A stretch of 25,529 nucleotides of DNA from Ophiosphaerella korrae (taxonomy: Eukaryota > Ascomycota > Dothideomycetes > Pleosporales > Phaeosphaeriaceae), in contig JALNQF010000507.1 in the NCBI GenBank assembly GCA_028456385.1, positions 1 to 25,529 on the forward strand. Reading direction: 5' to 3'. Shown one piece after another: positions 10,020-19,330 of this stretch. The first letter of the stretch is position 1. The number at the start of each line of letters is the position of its first letter. A program made the position numbers and the translations under genes. Below the pieces are notes generated by a model, which saw nothing but the letters and a program-made list of their open reading frames with translations, searched no databases and was not told the origin of the DNA.

Positions 10020-10600
10020 TAAATAGGGTCTTAAAGAAAGAATATATATAAGAATCCTTATTATTAGTAAGATTTCTAATTCTTATTATACTTAAGAAGA
10101 AGAAACTACTAAGAATATACGTAAACTACTAAAAGCTAAATATTATTATAGTAAAGGACTAATACCTACTACTAAATATAGATAAACTCTAAAATAAGCT
10201 AAGCTAAGCTAAGATTTTTATAAAGCTAGACCTAAAAGATAGATACTACTTAATATAAATTAAGGTAAGTAAAGAGTAGAAAATAATATTCTAAATACGC
10301 TATAGATATTATAAGTATATAATAATACTCTTTAGACTAATAAATATACTAGTAACGTTCTAAAGACTAATTAATAATATATTATAAGAATACTTAGATA
10401 AGTTTATTATAGTATACCTAGATAATATACTAATATATTCTAAAGAAGAAGGTAAGTACGTAGAGTAAGTAATAATAGTACTATAGTACTTAGACTAATA
10501 TAACTTATAACTAAAGCTAGAGAAATATAAATAGTATAAGATAGAAGTAGAGTTTCTAAGATATATAATAAGTATTAATAAAGTTAAGATAAGCTAAAAA
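10020..10600 (+). pseudogene. Element C reverse transcriptase remnant
   Basis: Would have copied the element RNA into DNA. Reads, with TAA/TAG as damaged codons, YVNY.KLNIIIVKDQYLLLNI, then SQAKIFIKLDLKDRYYLI.I, then FRLINILVTFQRLINNIL and VYLDNILIYSK. These are the ordered RT blocks: the DYRKLN region, the KLDL...GYY block with the first catalytic Asp kept, the PFGL.NAP.TFQ block with F and P changed, and the YxDD box. In the YxDD box (10415-10426) the second Asp is Asn. The family is unmistakable although every block carries RIP changes. Confidence 0.88.
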
Positions 10601-10819
10601 AAAGATTAAAGTAGTAGAAGAATAGAAAGAACCTAAGATAGTTAAAGATATATAATTATTCCTAAGATTTATTAACTTTAACTAATACTTTATAGAAAAA
10701 ATTTCTAAAAAAGTACTACTACTTGTAAAGCTTATAAAAAAAAGAATAATATAAGAATAATATAAGAATAAAGAGTAGAGTAGAAGTAAGCTTATAAAGA
10801 ACTTAAGTAAGCCTATATT

Positions 10820-11230
10820 ATACTACTAGTTCTAAAGTAATATTATAGTAATAAGACTTTAGTTATTAAAATAAATATATCTAATTTAGCTTCTATAGTA
10901 ATAGCGCTATAAGAGTATAAAGAGAAATAGTATCTAATTATATACTACTTAGAGAAGTTCTTAAATTAAAAAGAAAGATATAACGTATATAATAAGGAGC
11001 TACTTAAAATAGTTAATATACTAGAATATTAGAAAGTATATACTAAAAGCGTAGTAGAAGTAATTATTAAAATAGATTATAAGAATCTAATATACTATAT
11101 AACAAGTAAGAACTTAAAAGATAAGTAGATATAATAGTTAAAGCTACTAGGATAATATAAATTTGAGATTTAGTACGTGCTAAGTAAAGAAAATAGCTAA
11201 GTAGATACGCTTAGCTAAAGATAATATATT
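10820..11230 (+). pseudogene. Element C RNase H remnant
   Basis: Would have removed the RNA strand of the RNA-DNA hybrid. It shows YYLEKFLN.KKRYNVYNKELLKIVNILE, matching the Gypsy YxSRKLxxAExNYxxxDKELLAIV block, then KIDYKNLIYYITSKNLKDK and, at the end, YKFEI.YVLSKEN..VDTLS, matching GKxNxxADALSR. His and Cys positions have become Tyr and the second-block Asp became Asn (YNKELL). Confidence 0.8.
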
Positions 11231-11399
11231 ATAAGAAAGAAATAAGTAGTAGAAAAAGCTATACTCTAAGATAATAGATAAAGATACCTAGTACTAAATA
11301 TATAGCTAGTAGAAAAGTAAGAAATTAACAACCTAGTTAGGATTATAAATAAAGTTCTAGAAGAATAATAAAAAGTAATTATATAATAATACTATAATA

Positions 11400-12280
11400 A
11401 CTTAGTATATAAGTACCTAGTAATTATATAAAATATAGAGCTAATTTAGAGAAACTATAGATTTAGTAAGATAAAAGAAAAAGTAACGTAGTTTATTAAT
11501 AAATATAGTAATTTGAAAAAAAAAAAAATTTAGATATATATACCTTATTAAGTAATATAAGTAATTAAAATACTAGAAGAACTATAAATAGATATTATAA
11601 TAGACTTTATTATAGAACTACAAACGTTAAAGAACTTTATAATAAGAATAGACTATAATATAATAATAGTTATTGTAGACTAATTTATAAAATACGCTAA
11701 GATAGAGAAGTTCTAAAGTAACTATATAGTAGAATAGCTAGGATATAAACTACTAGACGTACGTATATAAAGATATAAGATACTAAAAAGTATTATAAGT
11801 AATAGAAATACGCTCTTTACGTCTAACTATTAGATAATACTACTTATAGTAATAGAAACAAAAAAAAAGCTATTATTAGCCTATTAACTATAGATAGATA
11901 GATAAATAGAACAAACTAATAAGATGTTAAAGATATACCTAAGGATTTATAGTAATTAGAAGTAGAATAATTAAGTATTACTATTACTTATAGTATAATT
12001 AGCGTATAATAATAAGTACTTATAAGTAATAAGTAAGATATTATATTTTATAAATTATAGAATACACCCTAATTTATTTAAGTTAATACTACTATTAAGA
12101 CTTTAAAACTAGTATAAGTAATAAGAGTAAGTAAGCTTTTATAAAATAGGTAAGGTTAATAAATAAGTTAGTTACTTAACTTAAGTAATTATTAGCTCTT
12201 ATTAGAGTATTACAAGGTATATAAATATTAATAGGTAGATAAGAATCTAATTAAAGTATTAGTTATAATATTCTATTTAG
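11400..12280 (+). pseudogene. Element C integrase remnant
   Basis: Would have inserted the cDNA into the genome. Core blocks in order: IDFIIELQTLKNFIIRIDYN (first catalytic Asp kept), IVIVDQFIKYAKIEKF, then IISNRNTLFTSNY, where the usual SDRDxxFTS has both Asp codons changed to AAT (about 11798-11815), then a damaged AYHPQTDGQTERTN block with Glu kept (IEQTNK, near 11906), and INYRIHPNLFKL, the damaged YGxHP motif. A tail with RLINKLVT and LALIRVLQGI runs to about 12280. No chromodomain is recognisable after it. Confidence 0.85.
12090..12212 (+). repeat. Integrase-tail sequence, duplicated at 25411-25529
   Basis: The string AGGTTAATAAATAAGTTAG and the following TTACTTAACTTAA...TTAGAGTATT recur, in the same orientation, at 25471-25529. 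The left copy carries more T/A at positions where the right copy has C or G (for example where the right reads AGACGGGCGAGG). The match starts near ATTAAG (about 12095 and 25411). Confidence 0.85.
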
Positions 12281-12360
12281 ATAAGAGTATAAAGAAGAGA
12301 TTAAAAATAATAGTCTTTAGAGGTCTATTAACGTTCCTATATACTTACTATCTAGTATTT
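12281..12360. other. Short spacer 3' of element C pol
   Basis: Eighty bases between the readable integrase tail and the minisatellite. It may be 3' untranslated sequence or part of element C's lost 3' LTR; no feature can be assigned. Confidence 0.4.
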
Positions 12361-12472
12361 ATTTCTAAGTACTTACTCTAAAGCGTTTACTTTAGAGCGC
12401 TTATTCTAGAGCGCTTACTCTAGAGCGTTTACTCTAGAGTACTTATTCTAAAGTATTTACTCTAGAGCGTTT
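12361..12472. repeat. 14-bp minisatellite, about 8 units
   Basis: Units of 14 bp with consensus ACTCTAGAGCGTTT run from 12375 in seven clear copies, plus one degenerate copy at 12361-12374. Variation is almost all C/T and G/A, as in GCGC, GCGT and GTAT. The period is not a multiple of three, so it is not a coding repeat. It lies between the element C pol tail and the 5' LTR of copy A. Confidence 0.9.
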
Positions 12473-12490
12473 ACTACTAAATAGTTATAT

Positions 12491-12927
12491 TATTATAGGT
12501 GTAACAAGAGAAATTAAGATAGAACTAATTAGTCCCGACTTAGATACTAATAGAGTATAGGATAAGCGGGGTAGTAATCTTAATTAGGAAGTTAATTATA
12601 GTAGAGACATGTAATAACTTCGTAGCTTTATAAGGCTTAGTATTTATAAAGCTATAAAGCTACTAACTTTATAACTTTATAAGGCTTAGCGCTTATAAAG
12701 CTATAAAGCTAAAGGATTAGTAAAGGTATATAGTTAGTAGTAATATATATTATTAGGATAGTATTAGTAATCTAATCTTTAACTAAGAGCGATAATACTT
12801 AATATCGCAAGAATCTTCTATTGTTTATAGTCTATTACTTAATTATAACACGAACTTTTGTTATTAGCTTTTAATCTACTAATACCCCCCTAAAGTAGTT
12901 ACTTGTAGTTAACAATAGGTAACTACA
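12491..12927 (+). repeat. 5' LTR of Gypsy copy A
   Basis: Starts TATTATAGGTGTAACAAGAG (a RIPped TG...) and ends GGTAACTACA, so the terminal CA is kept. The boundaries come from comparison with the LTR of copy B, where a polypurine tract lies directly outside the same start, and with the leader, which begins TTATACC in both copies. Inside is a tandem pair of CTTTATAAGGCTTAG...AAAGCTATAAAGCT segments, about 49 bp apart (12626 and 12675). A transcription start would lie here, but no promoter can be assigned. Confidence 0.88.
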
Positions 12928-12994
12928 TTATACCTTACTAATCTAGTTATTAGAAGAAGTAAAGCGTAAGTAGCGTATAGTCTAAGCTAATATA
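12928..12994 (+). other. Leader/primer-binding region of copy A
   Basis: Begins TTATACCTTACTAATCTAG directly after the LTR. The same leader in copy B (25077 leftwards, minus strand) differs only at one CG-to-TA pair over about 80 bp. The primer-binding site should be at the start, but RIP has blurred it and I cannot name the tRNA. Confidence 0.6.
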
Positions 12995-13930
12995 ATAGTA
13001 GAAAGTTTAATAAAGAAAAGAGGAAAAGTACTTCTAAGTAGTTATAAGTTAGATAGAACTAACTAGGTAGTAGTTAAGACACACTTAAACAACCTAATTA
13101 CTAAGAAAGAAGATATGTAACTAATAATTAATACTCTAGAAACGTAGAACAAAGAACTACAAGATAACGTTAACTAAAACAAAGCTTAGATTAAAGCTAT
13201 TATAGTAGGTTAGAACTAGATAAAATAAATTACTAAAAGACTAGAGATAAGTATAACAAAGAAGCTATCTAAGATACCTATACTTAAGAAATTTAATAGA
13301 ACAAGAGAGAAGCTAAGACTATTCTTAGTATTTATATAACTCTAGATAGATATATAAGTAATCTACTTTAATATAGAAGAAAAGAAGGTAGTATATATTA
13401 GACTACACTTTAAGGAAGATATAATAAGATAGTTTAAACCTTATTAGATAGACTATACACTACAAGCTCTAAGAATAAAGAAAGATATAATAATAGCTAT
13501 CTTTAGATATTATAAATACTTCGTACAACAAATAAGAGTAGAATTTAGAGATATAGATATAACCTAATAAGCTAAAGAAAAGCTTAAAAGACTAAAATAA
13601 TATAAGAGTATTTTAGAATATATATGATAGTTTAAACAACTATCTTAAAACATAGATTTAAACAAACTAGGAAACTCTATAATCCTTAACACTAATAAAG
13701 ATAGAAAGAAGAACAAGAATAAAGACTTTACGTACTTTAATTATAGTAAGAAAGGCTACTATACAAAAGACTATTAGTTAAGATAGAAAAAGGATATAGT
13801 ATATTATAAATATAAGAAGCTAAAACATTTTATAAAAGATAAAAGAAGTAAAGATCTTAAGAAAGATAAAGAAGCCTAGTTAAAAATAACTAAAGGTAAG
13901 AAGGAAGTACTTAAAGCATAGGCTAAGCTA
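12995..13930 (+). pseudogene. Gag of Gypsy copy A, RIP-dead
   Basis: Would have formed the virus-like particle and packaged element RNA. The frame starts at a likely former ATG (ATA at 12995, then VESLIKKRGK). A coiled-coil-like N-terminus leads to a retrotransposon gag core: KFNRTREKLRLFL, VVYIRLHFKEDIIR.FKPY and FRYYKYFVQQIRVEF. Two CCHC knuckles follow. In the first (13733-13774), YFNYSKKGYYTKDY, all four Cys/His ligands are Tyr. In the second (from 13802) the His is kept, both N-terminal Cys are Tyr, and an indel removed the last ligand. About 200 bp present in copy B are missing between the core and the knuckles. B's homologous gag confirms the frame. Confidence 0.85.
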
Positions 13931-15045
13931 CAAGAAAAGGTAGTAGTAACTAGAGAAATATAGCACGTAATACTTAATTAATCCTTTTATTATAATAACA
14001 ACTACTACGTATACTTTTCTTATAAGTAGTAAGTAAGATAGTTCCTATAGAAGAATAGAGTAGTAGTAATAAAAGAAAGAACTTAAGTATAGCTAAAGGA
14101 AATAAGACGTATAATAAACCTACTAATAGAAGATTTAGAAGAGGAAAAGCCCTAGACCCTATTAATCTAGGCTAAAGGACTAGTACTAAATAAAGAGACT
14201 ACTATAGTTACCTCTAAAAGACTATAAAGAGATAGGAGATAAGTTAATACAAGAGGTATAGAGTATACCTAGTTAAATATATATAGTTATAATAGCTATA
14301 TAATAATAGATATAGTAGAATAAAATAAAGAATAGAAGTTTATTTAAAAATACTTACTAGTTATAAGTATAGAAGAAGCGTACAAAGACTAAAAAGAACG
14401 TAATCCTAAAGTAATAAAATTTATAATATTCTAAAAATAGATAGAATAATATATAGTTATAGTAGGAAGAATAATTATATAAAGAGAGTAGTATTAATTT
14501 ATAAAAAAGACGCGATAGATTAATAAAGCTTATATACTACGTATACTAGTAGTATACTATATCTTAGTAATAACAAGACCTAGTATAGATAAGTACTAGG
14601 TAGGGGATAATAAGAGAATAGATCTAGAATATCTAGTATATTTTAAGATATCCTAAGTATTATATTTAAATATAAACTACTACTTATATAGGGAATTAAA
14701 AGTATAAAACTACGTATAGCTAATATAAATAGAAGGATATAATTCTACAAAGGTAATCCTAAAGTAAAGAATCTAAGGTTAGGAAATAATTAAAATACCT
14801 AACAAAGAATATATATTAATTAGACTAAGACTTAAGCTATCTAAAGAATACGTTTAAAGAAAGCTATAGTATAAATATATATATAATAAATATCTAAAGT
14901 ATAAAAACTATAAACGCAAAGTAAGGTAGTAGCCTTAGAAGAATAGATAATTTAAAGAATAACCTAAGTATAAAAGGCTAGAGAGTATAACAAGCCTATA
15001 CGTTATAAAATAAGGTATCTTTTTAAAAAAAAGGTATAAGTTATA
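13931..15045 (+). pseudogene. Gag-pol linker region of copy A
   Basis: Coding-like sequence between the gag knuckles and the protease, Lys/Glu/Ile-rich and full of TAA/TAG. Pieces such as LLIEDLEEEKP and SIEEAYKDQKERNPKVIKF can be read, but no known domain. Copy B carries the same region (about 22330-23950) with an extra segment of some 430 bp. Gag and protease lie in different registers, so a frameshift site or an indel must fall here or nearby. Confidence 0.5.
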
Positions 15046-15340
15046 ATTAATAGTAGAGCTACAAGGAACTTTATATTAAAGAAGTTTATAAAAAAACAAG
15101 GAATATACTATATAATAAAGAAATACCCTAGACAACTAAGTATAATTAAAAGAAAACTATTTTAAGAACCTATTAGGTTTAAAACAGTATTCTCTATATA
15201 AAGACTAGAAAGGTTAGAGATTAAGAATATAGTTATAGATATAACAATATTTAATAATAAACAAGATATAAGATTAGGTATACTATAGATATAGATAACT
15301 AACCTAGGGATTAATTAGAGAATAGAAAAAATTTGCTACT
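15046..15340 (+). pseudogene. Protease domain of copy A pol
   Basis: Would have cleaved the polyprotein. INSRATRNFILKKF at about 15046-15087 is a damaged (V)DSGAT.NF active-site loop: the catalytic Asp is Asn and the Gly is Arg, both G-to-A changes. DIRLGIL near 15270 corresponds to the DIILGMPWL motif. Copy B has the same two changes. It opens the pol frame that continues into the RT without a shift. Confidence 0.8.
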
Positions 15341-15639
15341 CTAAAAAAGATATATTAAAAGCTAACATAAGTATATATAAAGGAAAATTCCTAAAAGAAT
15401 ATAAGAAATAAGAGATGTAGCTTGCTAAACTAGATAACTATCTTCTAAAACATTAGCTATAGGACTTAGTAATAGACCTAGAAAAAGAAAAGAATATAGG
15501 CTAGAGCTTAGTTTATTAAAAAACTTAAAAAGAATTAAAGATTAAGTAAGTATTTATTAAAAGCGTATTAAGAAAAGGATAGATATAAAAATTCTAATCC
15601 TTAGTAGTATATAGACATATCTTTATAGATAAAAAAGAG

Positions 15640-16140
15640 ATAAAAGATAAATAACTTTACGTAGACTTTAGAAAAATAAACGCAATTATAAATAAAAATT
15701 AATACCCCGTACTATATATAGATATGATATAAGATAGACTATAAATAGCTTAAATCTTTCTAAAGTTAGATATCTAGAACGCCTACTATTAGATTAAGAT
15801 TAAAAAAGGTAATAAATAGAAAATAGCGTTTAGAACGCAATATAGACTATTTAAATATATAGTTATACTTTCTAGATTAATAAATACACTAGTAGTATTC
15901 TAAAAAAGAATTAATATAGTCCTAAGAAAGTACTTAGATATATTTATATTTATATACCTAGATAATGTCCTTATATTCTTAGAAATAGAAAAAGAATATA
16001 TACAACACAGATACAAGGTACTAGAAAAGCTAGTAGAGAATAAATTATTATTTAAAATAAAGTAATACAAGTTCTATATAAAAGAAATAGACTTCCTTAG
16101 ATTTATTATAAAACCTAGAAAAATATAGATTAACTCTAAT
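15640..16140 (+). pseudogene. Reverse transcriptase domain of copy A pol
   Basis: Reads LYVDFRKINAIIKN.YPVLYI, then IFLKLDI.NAYY.IKIKKG, RTQYRLFKYIVILSRLINTL, FIYLDNVLIF and FLRFIIKPRKI. These are the Gypsy RT blocks in order in one frame with no indel. The YxDD box at 15955-15966 reads YLDN: the second catalytic Asp is lost by GAT-to-AAT, the same change as in copy B and element C. The PFGLTNAP motif is LSRLINTL here. Confidence 0.9.
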
Positions 16141-16339
16141 AAGATGAAAGTAATCTAAGAATAGCTAATACTAACGAACCTATAAGAGGTATAGTAGTTT
16201 TATAGGCTAGTAAACTTTTATAGAAAGCTAATAGTAAAATAGTTTAAGTTAATAAAGCTATTAATAAAACTTATAAAAAAAGATATACAATTTAAATAGA
16301 CTTAAGAATATAATAAAGTTTTGAACTAGAATAAATAGA

Positions 16340-16780
16340 AGTTTATAGAAAACCGAGTTATTAGAATATATAACCTAAAATACTAGTAATAGTAAAAATA
16401 GACGTATTAAACTTAGTCTATAGAATAGTACTAATATAAGAGGACTAGATTACAAAGTAAGAATACTTAGTTAAATACTTTTCTAAGAAAATAAAGCTAG
16501 TAGAGCTTAACTACCTAATTTATAACAAAGAAATACTAGTAATCTATAAAGTAATTAAATAATAGAGAGTATATTTACAAAGAGTAAAGTACGAAACAAA
16601 GGTTTATATAGATTATAAGAATATAATAAAATTTATATTGAATAAAGACTTGTTATAACGCTATATAAGATAGTAGGAATTCGTATTAATATTTAATCTT
16701 AAAATTATATATACTAAAGGAAAAGATAATTAATTTATAGACGCCTTAAGTAGAAGACTAGATTTATAAGAAGAAGTAAA
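16340..16780 (+). pseudogene. RNase H domain of copy A pol
   Basis: Contains remnants of the block around the second acidic residue (former NYxIYNKExLAV, near 16510-16545), of TDHKNL (IDYKNI at about 16610), and of the closing GKDNxxxDALSRR (KGKDN.FIDALSRRL at 16720-16755). The last motif is unusually well preserved. Several registers are needed, so small indels are likely. Confidence 0.75.
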
Positions 16781-16979
16781 TACTACTAGTATAATTCTAG
16801 TTAAGAATAAAGGTAGATATTTAGTCCTAAATATACTAAAAATAGCTATAATACTTAAAAGAACGAGTAGTAAGCTAGATTAATAGATTTAGAAAGAAAT
16901 TAAAAAGGCCTTTAAAGAAATAGAGAAACTTAAGTACTAAGAAAGACTTGTAAGAGCTTATAAAAGAATATATATCTTA

Positions 16980-17998
16980 AGTAAAATATAGAGAGAGTTT
17001 ATATAATAGTTTTATAAACACTAAGTATATAAATACTAGGGTATTAATAAAATACTAGATAATCTTTTAAGAGATTACTATATTCTAAAAGTAAAATAAC
17101 TAGTAATAAAAGTACTATAAAACTATACTAAATATTATAGAAATAAACATAGCTAATATATACTATATAGAATATTACAACTAGTTAAAGTACTAGAATA
17201 ACTCTAAAGAGTTATTACAATATACTTTATTATAAAGTTACTTTAGTTAAAAAACCTAATATTAGGAATTAAATATAATAAAATCCTAATAATAGTAGAT
17301 AAGCTTATAAAGTACTTTTACTTTAGACTATATAAAGAGAAAAGTAGGATAGAGGTCGCTATATATTAGGTTCTAGGGACTATAGTTAGCTAATATAGTA
17401 TTCTAGATAAAATTATTATAGATAGAGATATAAGATTTATATTAAAACTATAGAGAATAATAATAGTATTATTAGGAATTAAATATTAAATATTAATAGT
17501 ATACTAGCTATAAATATATAGATAGTAAGAATATTTAAATTAAATAGTAGAGTAGTACTTAAGATACTACTTTAACTACAACTAGAATAATTAGGTATAG
17601 CTACTACTTATAGTATAGCTAGTATATAATAGCGTAAAGAATATAGTAATAAGAAAATTATTTTTCTTTATAAACTATAGATTTAACCCTAATATATATA
17701 AAATACTAAGATTTAAAGTATCTTAGTTTCTAAGAAAAGAAAACTTTACTAATAGAATATAGAATTCCTATAATATTCAATAGCAAAGTACTATAATAAG
17801 AAATACTAAGAAGGACCTTAATTTAAATAGAGGGAAAAAGTATAGTTAGCTTAAAGAAATATTAAGAGTAAATAACTAAATATAAAATTAGATTATATAA
17901 AGATTAGACTATATAAAATAAAAAATAAAGTTATAATAGTTATATTTAAATTAAAGATACTAAATAAGATAAGGATATACCTAATAATTTACGTATCT
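16980..17998 (+). pseudogene. Integrase domain of copy A pol, cut at its 3' end
   Basis: Would have inserted the cDNA. A zinc-binding N-terminus is visible: HKH.VYKYQGINKILDNL, then the former CTKC as YTKY. The core follows with VDKLIKYFYF, IIIDRDIRFILKL (second Asp kept) and YR..EYLNQIVEQYLRYYF (Glu kept). The first catalytic Asp, kept as IDF in copy B, is Tyr here. FFINYRFNPNIY is the damaged FANYGFNP motif. The reading ends at IYLIIYVSI, the RIPped IHPxFHVSLL motif, where the copy is cut at 17998. B shows that a chromodomain should follow. Confidence 0.85.
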
Positions 17999-18000
17999 AT

Positions 18001-18434
18001 AAGTAGGCTACCTATTATTAACTACAAGTAACTACTTAGAGTAGGTGTTAGTAGATTAAAAGTTAATAACAAGAGCTTATATAGTAATCTACAATAGGCT
18101 ATAAATAATAGAATAATTCTTGCGATATTAATATATTGTAGCTTGTAGTTAATAATTAAATTGCTAATACTATTCTAATAATATACATTACTACTAACTA
18201 TATACCTTTACTTATTCTTTAGCTTTATAGCTTTATATTTTCTAAGATTATAAATTTATAAAGTAGCTTTATAACTTTATATTTACTAAGATTATAAATT
18301 TATAAAGTTATTATGTATCCTAATTATAACTAACTTCGTAATCTAGGTTATTACCTAGCTTGTCTTATACTACGTTATTATCTATAATAGGGCTAATTAG
18401 TTCTATCTTGTTTTCTCTTATTACACTTATAATA
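18001..18434 (-). repeat. 3' LTR of Gypsy copy B
   Basis: On the minus strand it runs from TATTATAAGTGTAATAAGAG to about GGTAGCCTAC, collinear with the LTR of copy A. The outer boundary is uncertain by a few bases because it abuts the cut end of copy A. Inside are two tandem segments of about 45 bp (18221-18311) rich in TTTATAAAG, the counterpart of the pair in LTR A. Confidence 0.88.
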
Positions 18435-18454
18435 CTATTCTCCTCTTCTAGTAG
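18435..18454 (-). promoter_or_regulatory. Polypurine tract of copy B
   Basis: On the minus strand the 20 bases before the 3' LTR read CTACTAGAAGAGGAGAATAG, a purine-rich run directly against the LTR start. This is where plus-strand DNA synthesis would be primed, and it fixes the LTR boundary. Confidence 0.8.
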
Positions 18455-18539
18455 TTTTATATTTTACTATCCTAAGGCTATAGTTATTAACTTACTTTCT
18501 TTATTAATTAATATTTCTTTATTACTCTCTATACTTTAT

Positions 18540-19110
18540 TGTTCTTAGCGTAATAAAGTACTTTTAGCTAATCGTGTTACTTAAAAAAAAGTTAAAATAT
18601 TTCCTTGTTCCTATTGCGCCCTATTAGGGCTACCTTATCTTATATCTTTAAAGGATAGTAAGGCCTATAGCGAGTATATATAAGCTAATATTTAGTATTA
18701 TTATACTTTTTCTTACGTCTTGCTTATAAAGTGTAAGTATTTAATCTAAATATAGTCTCTTTCTACTAAGTTATATAAGGAGAGCTAATAATAAAGCTTA
18801 AGATAAATTATTATTATAACTTATAGAGGCTAAAGCTAAGTATAAGTTAACTCTTTATAAGCTAGTAAATCTTTATACTTATATTAAACGTCTTTGTAAA
18901 GTAAAGGCTTAGAATAACGCTAAATTAATTAAGTAGTCTTGTACTTTAGAGGCTAAAATAGATCTTAAAGATATAGTAGAGGCTACTTTAGCTCCTATTA
19001 TATTAAACACTCCTATCTCCTCTCTATCTATTAGTAGTAGTATAGATTTTCTTAGTTTACTATAAGGCGCTCTAGAAGGTTTTAACTTTAGAAATCTTCT
19101 AGTTTCTTAA
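18540..19110 (+). pseudogene. Antisense accessory gene within copy B
   Basis: A damaged gene lies between the polypurine tract and the chromodomain end of copy B but on the opposite strand. The first part (frame of 18603) reads FPCSYCALLGLPYLISLKDS followed by KAYSEYI.ANI, a former Cys-rich C-x2-C...C-x2-C motif that may bind zinc. The second part (frame of 18721, so an indel lies between) reads LIEAKAKYKLTLYKLVNLYT, then IKRLCKVKA, a leucine-spaced coiled coil with few stops, then LEAKIDLKDIVEATLAPIIL, a Ser-rich linker and an Asp/Gly/Phe-type tail ending at TAA 19108-19110. It converges with pol and overlaps its last codons. Antisense extra genes at this place are known in some fungal Gypsy elements. 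Function unknown; a nucleic-acid-binding role is a guess. Confidence 0.65.
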
Positions 19111-19330
19111 AGTATTTAAAGTTGTCTTCTAGTTCCTATATATCTTTTTATAGTTATCCTTTCTTATCTATACTTTTCTATTTTACTAAATTGTAGTTTC
19201 TCTTATTATAAAATTAGTATTATATAATTTTTTTTAACTTCTTAGTCTTTCTATTCTCTATATATATCTATATTGTATACTTATAGTTTTACTTCTTGTA
19301 GTACTTTCTCTAGTAGTACTACGTAGAATA
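19088..19330 (-). pseudogene. Chromodomain at the C-terminus of copy B pol
   Basis: Would have steered integration by binding modified histone H3 tails. Reading right to left: FYVVLLEKVLQEVK (the HPxFHVSLLE motif), then KD.EVKK for the usual DWEVEKIL, then YNLVK.KSID for YLVKWKGYD around 19175-19196, and ELEDNFKYFKKLEDF before a TAA at 19090-19088. The Trp of VKW is a TAG. The register changes between the first and last parts, so a small indel is present. Copy A is cut off exactly before this domain. Confidence 0.75.

Larger units (their letters stand above)
9095..12280 (+). mobile_element. Gypsy element C, 5'-truncated internal region
   Basis: A Metaviridae (Ty3/Gypsy) internal region in the order protease, reverse transcriptase, RNase H, integrase, the Gypsy order. 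Its 5' end is lost where the reverse-oriented LTR stops; only a possible gag tail remains at 9095-9362. No 3' LTR of its own is recognisable, because a minisatellite and copy A follow. Its RT and protease wording differs from copies A and B, so it is another family. It is more AT-rich than the flanking regions. Confidence 0.85.
12491..17998 (+). mobile_element. Gypsy copy A, 3'-truncated (plus strand)
   Basis: 5' LTR (12491-12927), leader, gag and pol of a Ty3/Gypsy element in plus orientation. It stops at 17998, in the HPxFHVSLLE-like motif just after the integrase; the chromodomain, accessory gene and 3' LTR seen in copy B are missing. The end abuts the reverse-oriented 3' LTR of copy B. 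Compared with B it also lacks roughly 200 bp in gag and some 430 bp between gag and pol. No frame is open. It is the same family as copy B and as the lone LTR at 8705. Confidence 0.9.

Noticed and set aside
12361..12472. CRISPR array
   Set aside because: Units are 14 bp head to tail without spacers.
18360..18548. A 62-codon open frame on the plus strand with a hydrophobic, Leu/Ile/Ser-rich product
   Set aside because: It starts at TTG, begins inside the reverse LTR, crosses the LTR edge and polypurine tract of copy B, and matches no family. Hydrophobic composition is expected from pyrimidine-rich T/C runs. It is a chance frame.
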